From: Polaribacter filamentus
GTDB taxonomy: Bacteria; Bacteroidota; Bacteroidia; Flavobacteriales; Flavobacteriaceae
DNA length: 64,000 nucleotides
Direction of reading: 5' to 3'
Assembly: GCF_002943715.1 (NCBI RefSeq)
Contig: NZ_MQUA01000013.1
Location: forward strand, 1,233,001-1,297,000
How positions within the stretch are numbered: the stretch's first letter is position 1; the number at the start of each line of letters is the position of its first letter. Position numbers and translations under genes: made by a program. Positions 37,130 to 46,429 of this stretch are shown piece after piece. Below the pieces are notes generated by a model. The model saw only the letters and a program-made list of their open reading frames with translations, made no database searches and had not been told where the DNA came from.

Positions 37130-38407
37130 ATGAAGTTGTGGGATAAAGGATTTTCAATAGATAAACAAATAGAAAAATTTACTGTTGGTAATGACAGAAA
37201 AATTGATATGCATATTGCAAAATATGATGTACAAGCTTCTTTAGCACATGCTATAATGCTGGGATCTATTGGCATTATTACTGCGGATGAATTGAAAGAT
37301 TTAAAAAGAGGTTTGCAAGAATTAGCTGCTGATATTGAAAATAAAACCTTCATTATCGAAGCATCATTTGAAGATGTACATTCTAAAATTGAATGGGAGT
37401 TAACGAATAAATTAGGTGAAGTTGGTAAGAAAATTCATACGGCTCGTTCTAGAAATGATCAAGTTTTAGTTGCTCTTCAGCTTTATTACAAGGAAAATTT
37501 ATCAGTAATAACTGATAAAACGAAAACACTTTTTGACACACTTTTAGGTTTAGCTGAAACTCACAAAGAAGCATTATTACCCGGTTATACGCATTTACAA
37601 GTTGCGATGCCTTCATCATTTGGATTGTGGTTTTCTGCCTATGCAGAGTTGTTAATTGATGATGTTTATATGTTAAATGCAGTTTCTAAAGTTGTAGATC
37701 AGAATCCTTTAGGATCTGCGGCCGGTTATGGAAGCTCGTTTCCTATCGATAGAGAATTAACGACTAAAGAACTAAATTTTAATACCTTAAAATACAATGT
37801 GGTTGCAGCACAATTAAGCAGAGGAAAAAGTGAACGCTCTATTGCTTCTGCTTTAGGCGGATTGTGTAATACGATGTCTCGTTTTGCGATGGATGTTTGT
37901 TTATATATGAGTCAGAATTTTAATTTCATTTCTTTTCCTGACGAATTAACAACAGGAAGTAGTATTATGCCACACAAGAAAAATCCGGATGTTTTTGAAT
38001 TAATTCGTGGAAAATGTAATAAAATTCAGGCTTTACACACAGAAATGGTACTGATTACGAATAATTTACCAACGGGTTATCACAGAGATTTTCAATTATT
38101 AAAAGAAAATATTATCAATGCTTTTGAAGACGTAAAAGATATTTTAGACATCTTTAATTATTCAATTCAGCAAGTAATTGTAAAAGATATCGATTTGAAT
38201 GATGAAAAATATCAGTATTTATTTACGGTTGACAGCATCAATAATTTAGTAATTGAAGGCATGAGCTTTAGAGAAGCCTATCAGAAAGTTGGGGGTCAAG
38301 TACAAACAGGAACTTACAAACCAGATGTAGGAAAACAACATACCCATGTGGGAAGTATTCATAATTTATCTTTGGATAAGATTCGTGAGAAATATCCTAA
38401 AAACTAA
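37130..38407 (+). CDS. argH: Argininosuccinate lyase
   Basis: A 425-residue lyase releasing arginine and fumarate, last gene of the operon. Motifs: HTARSRNDQV, GYTHLQVAMPSSFG and the superfamily signature TTGSSIMPHKKNPDVFELIRGK. The final 58 codons recur in decayed form at 40044-40220, with the last 48 bases of the shared stretch identical (38354-38401 versus 40170-40217), suggesting a recombination event at its 3' end. Confidence 0.96.
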   Translation: MKLWDKGFSIDKQIEKFTVGNDRKIDMHIAKYDVQASLAHAIMLGSIGIITADELKDLKRGLQELAADIENKTFIIEASFEDVHSKIEWELTNKLGEVGKKIHTARSRNDQVLVALQLYYKENLSVITDKTKTLFDTLLGLAETHKEALLPGYTHLQVAMPSSFGLWFSAYAELLIDDVYMLNAVSKVVDQNPLGSAAGYGSSFPIDRELTTKELNFNTLKYNVVAAQLSRGKSERSIASALGGLCNTMSRFAMDVCLYMSQNFNFISFPDELTTGSSIMPHKKNPDVFELIRGKCNKIQALHTEMVLITNNLPTGYHRDFQLLKENIINAFEDVKDILDIFNYSIQQVIVKDIDLNDEKYQYLFTVDSINNLVIEGMSFREAYQKVGGQVQTGTYKPDVGKQHTHVGSIHNLSLDKIREKYPKN

Positions 38408-38519
38408 TTATTGTTCTCTATAATTAGGTTTAATATTTTACTTACATAAAATTAAAAAGCCTCACTTACATTTTGTAAACAAGGTTTTTAACTTTTAATA
38501 ATCAGCAATAATTTATTTT

Positions 38520-39116
38520 CTAGAAATAAAAATTGATACCAATACTTGTACTAAAGACATCACTAGTACTCACTTCTTTTGACGTAATTACATACCACAA
38601 ATAAGTTTCTACAGTGCCTACTTCAAAATAAAAATCAGCTCCTTTTATCATTTTTGAATCCTTAAAATCTTTATGAACCATAGCGCCACCAAAAAATGTA
38701 AAGTGAAAAGCATTTGGAACATAATATCCTTCAGGATAAATACTAGGAAGCGTGGTAAATGAATTTGTACCTATTTCATAAGTTGTTGCAAAACCTGCAA
38801 TTGGAGAAATTGTGAAGTTCTTACCAAGTTCTTTTCTAAAAACAGGAAATGTATTCTTGATGGTAATTAAATGTATTTCATCTGATTTTGATACTGATTC
38901 TGGTACAAAACCATATAACAACTCAGTATACAAAACTTTATTAAATAACTGATAACCTGCACCAACAGCAACAAGACCAATATTTCCTGCAAATTGAACT
39001 TTTACATAATCTGGCACATACCAAGATTTGTCTTTTACTAAATTAGGTTCCTGTGCGTATAATTTGATGAAAAATAATAGTATTACGGATACTGAAAATA
39101 TTTTTTTAATTTTCAT
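38520..39116 (-). CDS. Hypothetical secreted, probable outer-membrane barrel protein
   Basis: A 198-residue protein with a signal peptide (to about residue 21, ending LYAQ). The remainder alternates hydrophobic and polar residues (VQFAGNIGLVAVGAGYQL, LYTELLYGFVP) and ends in aromatic-rich FSTSIGINFYF, as expected for an outer-membrane beta barrel with C-terminal Phe. I do not recognise the family. Six bases downstream of the metallophosphoesterase lipoprotein gene, so probably one two-gene unit lying between the two argH 3' ends. Confidence 0.65.
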   Translation of the reverse strand: MKIKKIFSVSVILLFFIKLYAQEPNLVKDKSWYVPDYVKVQFAGNIGLVAVGAGYQLFNKVLYTELLYGFVPESVSKSDEIHLITIKNTFPVFRKELGKNFTISPIAGFATTYEIGTNSFTTLPSIYPEGYYVPNAFHFTFFGGAMVHKDFKDSKMIKGADFYFEVGTVETYLWYVITSKEVSTSDVFSTSIGINFYF

Positions 39117-39122
39117 TTCAAT

Positions 39123-39914
39123 TTATAATTCTATGATTTCAATATTAAAAGTATCATCCTTGACATTTATGACACCATATGTAGGATTTTTAAGGGCAGG
39201 TACGATTAAATAACTTACTTCTCCTTCTTCGTAAAAATAACTGTGAGTATGCCCGTGTACAGAAAGTGAAACATTGTTTTCAATCATTATTGACCTATAT
39301 GTTTCTTTCATCTTAGCAGATAGATTATTGCTAACAACAATAGGAATATGTGCAAATGCAAATACTTGGTTAAACGTTACTCCGTCACTTAATTCTGATG
39401 ATAACCAATCAAAATCTGGATCTTTATTGCTTTCCCAAATTATATCATCAAAAAGAACAAACTTGTTGTTATTAAACTCAAAGGAGTAATTATAATCGCC
39501 AAACATTTCTTTGTAAATAATACTTCCATTTGAATTATAATCATGATTTCCGATAACTGTTAAATACGGCTTGTTAAGGTTTAGCATTATATCATAAAAA
39601 ATCTCATATTCCTTTAAAAGCGCTTGATCTGCAATGTCACCGCCAAAGATTACAAATAAAATATCATCTCTTTTATTAATATCATCAACTACGGTTCTAA
39701 GATTATCATAAAAATAATGCGTATCTGTAATAAAAGCGAATTTAAAATCTTGAGATTCTATTTTAATTTTCTCTAGTAATTTTAAATTTTTAGCTGTCGT
39801 ATTTTTTTGTTCTGTTTTTACATTTGCTTCATAAACGCTATATTCAAAAAAATTGTCGCAGTTCGTGAACGTTATTGTAATAGCAAATAATGTTATGATT
39901 TTTAAAAAATTCAT
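39123..39914 (-). CDS. Calcineurin-like metallophosphoesterase lipoprotein
   Basis: A 263-residue protein with a lipoprotein signal (ITFTNC, Cys19) and a metallophosphoesterase fold: FAFITDTHYFYDN (DxH), IFGGDIAD (GGD), VIGNHDYN (GNHD), FAHIPI and SVHGHTHS (GHTH). The metal ligands are complete, so it should be an active surface or periplasmic phosphohydrolase or phosphodiesterase of unknown substrate. First of a two-gene minus-strand unit inserted behind argH. Confidence 0.88.
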   Translation of the reverse strand: MNFLKIITLFAITITFTNCDNFFEYSVYEANVKTEQKNTTAKNLKLLEKIKIESQDFKFAFITDTHYFYDNLRTVVDDINKRDDILFVIFGGDIADQALLKEYEIFYDIMLNLNKPYLTVIGNHDYNSNGSIIYKEMFGDYNYSFEFNNNKFVLFDDIIWESNKDPDFDWLSSELSDGVTFNQVFAFAHIPIVVSNNLSAKMKETYRSIMIENNVSLSVHGHTHSYFYEEGEVSYLIVPALKNPTYGVINVKDDTFNIEIIEL

Positions 39915-40043
39915 TTATTTTTAATGCTGTTTTTTAATTCGAAGTAAAACTATCTATGTTATAGACGACAAAAAAAAGAAAACCTTACGGTTATAAAAAA
40001 GGATTATTAATTTGAATAATGAAAAACATAAATCTATATGTAG

Positions 40044-40220
40044 AGTTGCTAACATTAAGAAGTTGGTAATTGAAGGAATATCTTACAGAAAACACTATCA
40101 AAACAATAGTAATCAATTTATAAAAAAAATTACAAACCAGATTTAGGAAAACAGCATACACATCTTGGTAGTATTCATAATTTATCTTTGGATAAGATTC
40201 GTGAGAAATATCCTAAATAA
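40044..40220 (+). pseudogene. Decayed duplicate of the argH 3' end
   Basis: A plus-strand fragment matching the last 58 codons of argH (readable pieces: LVIEGIS for LVIEGMS, KPDLGKQHTHLGSIHN) with small deletions and stop codons in its first part and a 48-base identical end reaching CCTAAA-TAA. It abuts the stop of crtY. It has no 5' gene part and cannot encode a lyase. Confidence 0.85.
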
Positions 40221-40223
40221 TAA

Positions 40224-41363
40224 TTAGAAAATCCTTTTAAATATAGCTCGAATAAAATTTTTAGGAGGCATTTTTAAAATAACCTGTAAATCCTCAAATA
40301 ATGAAGTTTCTTCATCTAAGAATTTTAGTATTCTTTTAGAAGGAGTTCTTTTAAATAAATCAGAGAAAAGAACAGCACCTACATGATTTTTTTCTTGTAA
40401 AATATCTAGTAAAAGCAAGTCGTAAAACCAAAATTTATTAATTTTATGAAAACACTCTAAAGATTTATTTTGTTTTAAATATACAACAAGTTTAGCTGTT
40501 TTTTTAGTAGTATTTTTAAAAGTAAATCCTGTACTTGCCTTAGACCAACCGCCAGCTGTACCTATATTAATAATATTTTCTGAATTTTGTTCCCAAAATT
40601 TATAACATGTCATTGGTATTGAACCCTGTTCTTTGTCTACAATTTCATAGTCGGTAATATTTTTACTTTCTAAATATTCTTCTATTGCTAGTTTATATTC
40701 ATCGTACTTCAATAAATCTTCCGAAAATAAGGTATATTCAAATAAAGCTTCATTTTTTTTGTATGGTAAAATATACATAAAACGGGTATTTCCATTTTGA
40801 GCTACTGTAAAATCCATAAAGGTTGCAGCGCTATCGTCGAAAATATCTTCTTTAGTTTTGATGAAAAAACCTACAAAATGTTGTTGTAAAACAGGATATT
40901 TAGTTTGTTTTCTATATTCATTATTAAAAAGAATACTATTAATAAGTTTCTTTGTTTTAAAGACTTGATTACTTGTTATTACTTCTGCCTCGCCTTTAAG
41001 TTGACGAATACTGGTAACATTTTTAGACTGAAAAGTAACGTTTGTTTTCTGTTCTAAATGATTCCAGATTTTAAGGTAAAAATCTTTACTTTGGATCATT
41101 TTATATTGATAAGGAGTAATAGCCTGTTCGGTTTTATAAACATCACTTTTAAAAATAATCGTATCCCAAGAAATAGTTACAACATCATTCCATTCATCAT
41201 TTTTATCCTCCCAATAACACCAAGTTCTGTCGTTTAAGGTTTTCTTTTCTTTATCTAATATCAATATCGTCTTATCATCAAAAAAAGTATCCTTTGACAT
41301 TCTATAAGCCATCATTAAACCAGATGCACCTCCACCAACAATTATGTAGTCGTAATAGTTCAT
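40224..41363 (-). CDS. crtY: Lycopene beta-cyclase
   Basis: A 379-residue flavoprotein that cyclises both ends of lycopene to beta-carotene. The FAD-binding YDYIIVGGGASGLMMAYRM, the family motif LNDRTWCYWE, and GSIPMTCYKFW and GTAGGWSKASTGF are present. Last gene of the carotenoid operon, 87 bases after crtZ. Confidence 0.9.
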   Translation of the reverse strand: MNYYDYIIVGGGASGLMMAYRMSKDTFFDDKTILILDKEKKTLNDRTWCYWEDKNDEWNDVVTISWDTIIFKSDVYKTEQAITPYQYKMIQSKDFYLKIWNHLEQKTNVTFQSKNVTSIRQLKGEAEVITSNQVFKTKKLINSILFNNEYRKQTKYPVLQQHFVGFFIKTKEDIFDDSAATFMDFTVAQNGNTRFMYILPYKKNEALFEYTLFSEDLLKYDEYKLAIEEYLESKNITDYEIVDKEQGSIPMTCYKFWEQNSENIINIGTAGGWSKASTGFTFKNTTKKTAKLVVYLKQNKSLECFHKINKFWFYDLLLLDILQEKNHVGAVLFSDLFKRTPSKRILKFLDEETSLFEDLQVILKMPPKNFIRAIFKRIF

Positions 41364-41450
41364 TATAGTTGTAATGAAGTAAATTTAATAAAAATAAAAT
41401 ACCTATTTAATTTAATTCAAATAGGTCTTGTTTTTAGAATAATTAAAAAG

Positions 41451-41894
41451 TTATAATTTAGGTTTTTGAAAGTATTTAAAAGGTACTAATAACATTCCAA
41501 AACATTGGCTATCTTCTTTGCCCATGTTTTTGTGATGAATTTTATGTGCCTTTCTAAGTCCTCTTAAATAATTGTTATTCGTATTTTTAAACCATTTAAA
41601 ACGTTGGTGAATTAATACATCATGCACTAAAAAATAAGCAACTCCATAACATAAAATTCCAAAACCTATGTGTAATAAATAATTATATTCTGTATTTGAT
41701 CCAAAATAAATTAAAAGCATACTTGGTATTGCAAAAACAACAAAGAAAGCATCATTTTTTTCAAAACCTTGGTATTTTGGCTGATGATGATCTTCATGTA
41801 AATACCACCCAAAACCATGCATTATATATTTATGCGTAAACCAAGACACTCCTTCCATCAGTAAAAAAACGCCAAGAGTAATAAATAAAAACAT
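41451..41894 (-). CDS. crtZ: Beta-carotene 3-hydroxylase (fatty-acid hydroxylase superfamily)
   Basis: A 147-residue membrane di-iron hydroxylase with four hydrophobic segments. Histidine clusters FTHKYIMHGFGWYLHEDHH, VHDVLIHQRF and RKAHKIHHK match the CrtZ pattern. It turns beta-carotene into zeaxanthin. Its ATG overlaps the crtB stop by one base (TAATG). Confidence 0.9.
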   Translation of the reverse strand: MFLFITLGVFLLMEGVSWFTHKYIMHGFGWYLHEDHHQPKYQGFEKNDAFFVVFAIPSMLLIYFGSNTEYNYLLHIGFGILCYGVAYFLVHDVLIHQRFKWFKNTNNNYLRGLRKAHKIHHKNMGKEDSQCFGMLLVPFKYFQKPKL

Positions 41895-42739
41895 TATTTT
41901 ATAATATTTAATTTATATTTTACGTAACTTCTAGCCAATAAATTTAATTTCATTGGGTCTGAAATTCGAATTCTAGTATCCATAATTTTTTCTGATGGCA
42001 CAGATTTCAATTTCTTTAATAACCTTCTGTAATATCTGTATGCCATATAGACTCCAAATTTTGCTTCAACAGGCAATTTAAGAATTCCGTTTTTATATGC
42101 AAAATCAAAATCTGATTCAATTTCATCAATAATCATCTGTTTTGAAGCAGCATCCAATTCCCCTAAATTTATATTCGGAAAATAAGAACGATTTAAAACT
42201 TCATAATCATCTTTTAAATCTCTTAGAAAGTTTACTTTCTGAAAAGCAGAACCCAAGCGCATCGCAGCATCTTTTAATTCTTCATACTTTACATCATCAC
42301 CATCAACAAAAACTTTTAAACACATTAAACCAACAACATCGGCAGAACCGTAAATATATTCGTCATACTCTGCTTTCGTCTCATATTCAGTTTTGTACAA
42401 GTCGGCTTTCATACTTTTTAAAAAAGCTTGCACCATTGTATCGGGTATATTGTATCTACTAACCGTTTGCTGAAATGAGTTTAAAATAGGATTTAAACTA
42501 ATACCTAGCTCTTTTGAAAGATAATAATCCCTTTCAAAATGTTCCATTAATTGCTTTTTATCGTATTCATGAAAAGTATCTACAATTTCATCTGCAAAAC
42601 GAACGAAACCATAAATATTATAGATGTCTTGTCTAATTTTTGTAGACAACATATTTACCGCTAAAGAGAATGATGTACTATAGCTTTTTGTAACTAGTTT
42701 ACTAAAATCATTAGAGACTCTATCAAATAATTCCTTCAT
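41894..42739 (-). CDS. crtB: Phytoene synthase
   Basis: A 281-residue squalene/phytoene synthase joining two geranylgeranyl diphosphates. The two aspartate-rich motifs are FVRFADEIVDTFHEYD and NFLRDLKDDYEVL; SYSTSFSLAVNML is the usual start. One base separates it from crtI upstream and it overlaps crtZ, so it is part of a tight operon. Confidence 0.93.
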   Translation of the reverse strand: MKELFDRVSNDFSKLVTKSYSTSFSLAVNMLSTKIRQDIYNIYGFVRFADEIVDTFHEYDKKQLMEHFERDYYLSKELGISLNPILNSFQQTVSRYNIPDTMVQAFLKSMKADLYKTEYETKAEYDEYIYGSADVVGLMCLKVFVDGDDVKYEELKDAAMRLGSAFQKVNFLRDLKDDYEVLNRSYFPNINLGELDAASKQMIIDEIESDFDFAYKNGILKLPVEAKFGVYMAYRYYRRLLKKLKSVPSEKIMDTRIRISDPMKLNLLARSYVKYKLNIIK

Positions 42740-42740
42740 A

Positions 42741-44207
42741 CTAATTCTGATTTTTAATAATTAATTCTGATGCAATTTTACCTGAAATCAATGCAGGTGG
42801 AACTCCTGGACCAGGAACTGTTAATTGACCAGTAAAAAACAAATTTTTCACTTTACTACTCTTTATTTTAGGCCTTAAAAAGGCCGTTTGTAAAAGTGTA
42901 TTTGCCATTCCGTAAGCGTTTCCTTTATAAGAATTATATTCTTCTTTAAAATCATTAACACAAAACGATCTGTTAAACAAAACATGTTCTTTAACCTTTT
43001 GATTTGTTAATTTTTCAAATCTATCTATAATTTTATGAAAATACTCTTCTCTTAGCGCTTCAGTATCTTCAATTCCTGGAGCTAACGGAATTAAGAAAAA
43101 GCCTGCTTCTTTTCCTTCCGGAGCAGAAGTTTTATCTGTTATGGACGTAAAGTTAGCATAAAAAAGTGGATCTGTTGGCCATTGTGGATTGTCATAAATT
43201 TCTTTGGCATGTAAGTCAAAATCAGTATCAAAAAATAACGTATGGTGACATACATTTTCTATCTTTTTATCAAAACCTACATAAAATAACAACGAAGAGG
43301 GCGCAAAAGTCTTTTTGTCCCAATAATTTTCTGAATATTGTCTTAAATTTTGAGCTAATAAAGTTTCTGTATGATGATAATCTGCACCACTTAAAACTAA
43401 ACTTGTTTCAATATTTTCTCCATTTACTTGCAGCCCAATAACATTATCAGCATCATCGGTATTAATTTTCTCAACATTAGCGTTCAGTAAAAAGTTTACA
43501 CCTAAACTTTCTGCTAATGAAACCATACCTTCAACAACTTTATACATTCCTCCTCTTGGATGCCAAGTGCCAAGACCAAAATCTGCATAATTCATAAAAT
43601 TATAGAATGCTGGGGTATTGCTAGGTTTTGCACCCAGAAATAATACAGGAAATTCTAAAATTTTAATTAATTTCGGACTCGTTATATTTTTTCTAACTTG
43701 TTTTCTTATTGTTGAAAAAAATTGAGTAACTCTAGCTACAGTGGTTGTAGTTACTAATTCTAATGGCGATACACCAGGTTTATAAACTAAATCCTTTATA
43801 GCCGTATCATAATTTGATTTAGCTGAATCCAGAAATGTTTTTAGATGTTTTGCACTTCCTTTTTCTTCTTCCTCAAACATTTTATAAATGTTCTCTAAAT
43901 TATCAGAAATTTTTAAGGAAGAACTCTCACCAAAATATACTTCGTAACCAGGACTTAATTTATCCAAAGTATAATAATCTGACGGTTTTTTGCCAAAGTC
44001 TGCAAAAAAGCGTTCAAAAACATCTGGCATCCAATACCAAGAAGGACCTAAATCAAAAGTGAAACCATCCTTTTTAAACTGTCTTGCTCTGCCTCCTAAA
44101 GTATCGTTCTTCTCTAAAACAGTTACGTTATAACCTTGCTTAGCTAAATAACAAGAAGCAGATAAAGCTGAGAAACCAGAACCAATTATATGAATATTTT
44201 TCTTCAT
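42741..44207 (-). CDS. crtI: Phytoene desaturase
   Basis: A 488-residue FAD amine-oxidase-fold enzyme converting phytoene to lycopene. N-terminal IIGSGFSALSASCYLAKQG with LGGRARQF, and the bacterial desaturase signature LFFTGQLTVPGPGVPPALISGK near the C-terminus. Second gene of the operon after the MerR-type regulator. Confidence 0.94.
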   Translation of the reverse strand: MKKNIHIIGSGFSALSASCYLAKQGYNVTVLEKNDTLGGRARQFKKDGFTFDLGPSWYWMPDVFERFFADFGKKPSDYYTLDKLSPGYEVYFGESSSLKISDNLENIYKMFEEEEKGSAKHLKTFLDSAKSNYDTAIKDLVYKPGVSPLELVTTTTVARVTQFFSTIRKQVRKNITSPKLIKILEFPVLFLGAKPSNTPAFYNFMNYADFGLGTWHPRGGMYKVVEGMVSLAESLGVNFLLNANVEKINTDDADNVIGLQVNGENIETSLVLSGADYHHTETLLAQNLRQYSENYWDKKTFAPSSLLFYVGFDKKIENVCHHTLFFDTDFDLHAKEIYDNPQWPTDPLFYANFTSITDKTSAPEGKEAGFFLIPLAPGIEDTEALREEYFHKIIDRFEKLTNQKVKEHVLFNRSFCVNDFKEEYNSYKGNAYGMANTLLQTAFLRPKIKSSKVKNLFFTGQLTVPGPGVPPALISGKIASELIIKNQN

Positions 44208-44269
44208 TTTTTATTTTGTCTAACAAATATAGATATTAATTGAACAGCTATATGCGAAAGAGTACAAAT

Positions 44270-45187
44270 TTATATGACTTTTAACAAATCACGAATAGAA
44301 TCATACAATTGAATATTAGCATTTAATTTAAGATGCCTAACTTTATCAACCTTTCTTCCTGTTGCAATAAATTGATTTTTAGTATTGGTCATAATTGTAT
44401 TAATCTCTGTAAAATAAGCTTCAATTTTATCGTCATAAGGCTGAATAGTTAACGCCGCGATAAAACAAATTTCTCTTTCACTCTTTAAAAAATAATTTAA
44501 ATTATTTAAAGGTAAACTTTGTCCCAAATAAACGGTGTGAAAACCCCTTAAAACTAATTCATAATTCAAGTATAATAGCCCTAATTCATGAATTTCATTT
44601 TCAGGTAAAAACAACACATACGTTTTATTTGTATCAATAATATTATATTGTAATTTTTCTGTATTTATTTGTATTTTTTGTGCAATTAAATTTGAAATAA
44701 AATGCTCATGTGCAACCAATAAGGTCTCTGTATGCCACAATAAACCAATATGTTCCAAAAAAGGAATAAAAACATCTTTAAAGATTTCCCTAAACGTTTT
44801 TTTATGCAATAAAGTATGATAAGAGTTATTAAAAAGAATTTTATCAAATTGAAACATAGATAACTTAAAAGTATTTATGGCTTCATCACTCGTGGCTGTC
44901 TCAAATGCTAATTCTCTAGATTTCAAAGTAATGTCTTCTTCGGACATTTCTGCAATTTTAGAAATCTTAAAGCTATTGTTATTTAATAAAACAATATTTA
45001 AAAGTTTCGTTAAATCTACAGGAGTATAATACCTTATGTTGGTTTCAGTTCTTTTAGGTTCTAATAAATTATAGCGTTTTTCCCATATTCTTATCGTATG
45101 TGCTTTAATTCCTGAAATATTCTCAAGGTCCTTTATTGTAAAATCTTGTTTAATATTGTTCAATTTTATTCTTTTAATGTCCAACAA
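44270..45187 (-). CDS. MerR-type regulator with CarH-like cobalamin-binding domain
   Basis: A 305-residue protein: N-terminal MerR helix-turn-helix (TIKDLENISGIKAHTIRIWEKRY), a helical B12-cap domain and a Rossmann-like B12-binding domain. It carries the CarH cap motif W-x9-EH as Trp151...Glu161-His162, with a His (152) next to Trp as in the Thermus light sensor, and E-x-H-x-x-G as Glu198-Ile-His200-Glu-Leu-Gly203, where His would be the lower axial ligand. It heads the carotenoid operon by 62 bases. Start is TTG 45187 by frame; the exact start is uncertain. Light sensing is inference. Confidence 0.85.
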   Translation of the reverse strand: MLDIKRIKLNNIKQDFTIKDLENISGIKAHTIRIWEKRYNLLEPKRTETNIRYYTPVDLTKLLNIVLLNNNSFKISKIAEMSEEDITLKSRELAFETATSDEAINTFKLSMFQFDKILFNNSYHTLLHKKTFREIFKDVFIPFLEHIGLLWHTETLLVAHEHFISNLIAQKIQINTEKLQYNIIDTNKTYVLFLPENEIHELGLLYLNYELVLRGFHTVYLGQSLPLNNLNYFLKSEREICFIAALTIQPYDDKIEAYFTEINTIMTNTKNQFIATGRKVDKVRHLKLNANIQLYDSIRDLLKVI

Positions 45188-45281
45188 ATTTAATGAATTA
45201 AATTAACTACAAAAATATTTTTTGAAAAATGTAACATTTTATACTTTTACACTACTAATAATTTAAACTATAGAATTTAGA

Positions 45282-45775
45282 GTGCAAAAAGACTTAGAAA
45301 CTAAATTTTATCAGACTTTGAAAAAAATCAAAATATAGCGCATAAAATTTGTAGAGTTTATACGACGAATAACCACGCTCACAAAGATTTATTTCAAGAG
45401 ATTACCATTCAGCTTTGGAAAAATTATTCAAAGTTTCGAGGTGATTCAAAATTTAGTACTTGGATGTATAGAGTTGCGTTAAATACTGCAATTTCTTTAT
45501 ATAGAAAATCTACCAGAACTTTAAAAACAGAAGATTTTAGTGACTTTGCGTACAGAATTAAAGCAACAGATTACGATGACACGGAAGAAAGGCAATTGGC
45601 AGCTTTATATAAAGCAATTCATCATTTGAATGACATTGAAAAAGCGTTGATTTTTTTATACTTAGAAGACAAACCTTACAAAGAAATTGCTGATACTTTA
45701 GGTATATCATCAGTAAATGCAAGAGTAAAAATGAACAGAGCAAAAGAAAAGTTGAAAAATATTTTAAACCCATAA
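45282..45775 (+). pseudogene. ECF sigma-70 factor, broken near the N-terminus by a -1 frame break
   Basis: The full pattern of a short (about 164-residue) ECF sigma factor is present. The start GTG 45282 reads QKDLETKFYQT and then hits a stop; the rest continues in the -1 frame (NQNIAHKICRVYT, HAHKDLFQEITIQLWKN region 2, then KFSTWMYRVALNTAISLYR) and region 4 (EKALIFLYLEDKPYKEIADTLGIS, then NARVKMNRAKEKL). One base lost in TTT 45317-45319 or the seven-A run 45321-45327 explains it. Divergent from the MerR gene. Confidence 0.8.
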
Positions 45776-45777
45776 AT

Positions 45778-46422
45778 ATGGATTTATTAGACAAATATAA
45801 AAAAGCATGGATTAATCAACCAGAAGAAACTGACACGTTTTCGGCTTTAGAAATATATAAATTAGCACACTCAAAATCGTCATCCGTAGTAAAATGGATT
45901 TTTATTATTGCGCTTTTAGAGTTTGTACTTTGGTCTTCTTTAAATCTATTTATGCCCGAAGATTTTTATAAAATATACAGCGATTTAAATTTGATGAACT
46001 TTATCAATATTTTTACGATTTTTCATTATTTCATAATTGTAGCTTTTCTTTTTTTATTTTACAAGAATTACAAAAGAATTTCTCTCATTGATAATACAAA
46101 AAGATTGATAAAAAGTATTTTAGAAATTAGAAAAACTGTAAAATATTATGTTATTTATAATTTAGCAATGGTCTTTTTAATAAGCATTATTGTGAATATC
46201 ACAATGTTTTCTAATTCTGATAAATTACTAAAAAATATGAATCCTACGAATTTGACGATGGATATTAGCCAAGTTCTAACCATAACTATTATAACCCAGA
46301 TTATCGTATTATTAGTTGTTTTAGTATTTCTTTGGTTATTTTACAAATTATTATATGGGATATTACTTAGAAAGTTAAATACAAATTATAAAGAATTAAT
46401 TAAATTAGACGACTTAAATTAA
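45778..46422 (+). CDS. Four-helix membrane protein, possible anti-sigma factor
   Basis: A 214-residue protein with a soluble N-terminal 35 residues and four membrane helices (about 38-58, 78-98, 118-140, 165-190). It starts two bases after the ECF sigma stop, the normal place for an anti-sigma or sigma-associated protein in Bacteroidota. No zinc anti-sigma motif is visible. Function inferred from position only. Confidence 0.65.
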   Translation: MDLLDKYKKAWINQPEETDTFSALEIYKLAHSKSSSVVKWIFIIALLEFVLWSSLNLFMPEDFYKIYSDLNLMNFINIFTIFHYFIIVAFLFLFYKNYKRISLIDNTKRLIKSILEIRKTVKYYVIYNLAMVFLISIIVNITMFSNSDKLLKNMNPTNLTMDISQVLTITIITQIIVLLVVLVFLWLFYKLLYGILLRKLNTNYKELIKLDDLN

Positions 46423-46429
46423 GTGTTTT

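Noticed and set aside
38520..39914. Defence or toxin system between the argH ends
   Set aside because: The genes are a lipoprotein phosphoesterase and a barrel-like protein; nothing typical of immunity or toxin-antitoxin modules.
42142..44062. Plus-strand frames inside crtB and crtI
   Set aside because: Shadows of strongly conserved minus-strand genes, with Leu/His/Gln-rich nonsense composition.
45464..45775. Short sigma factor starting at the internal ATG
   Set aside because: Region 2 is readable upstream in the same frame, so the ATG is not the natural start.
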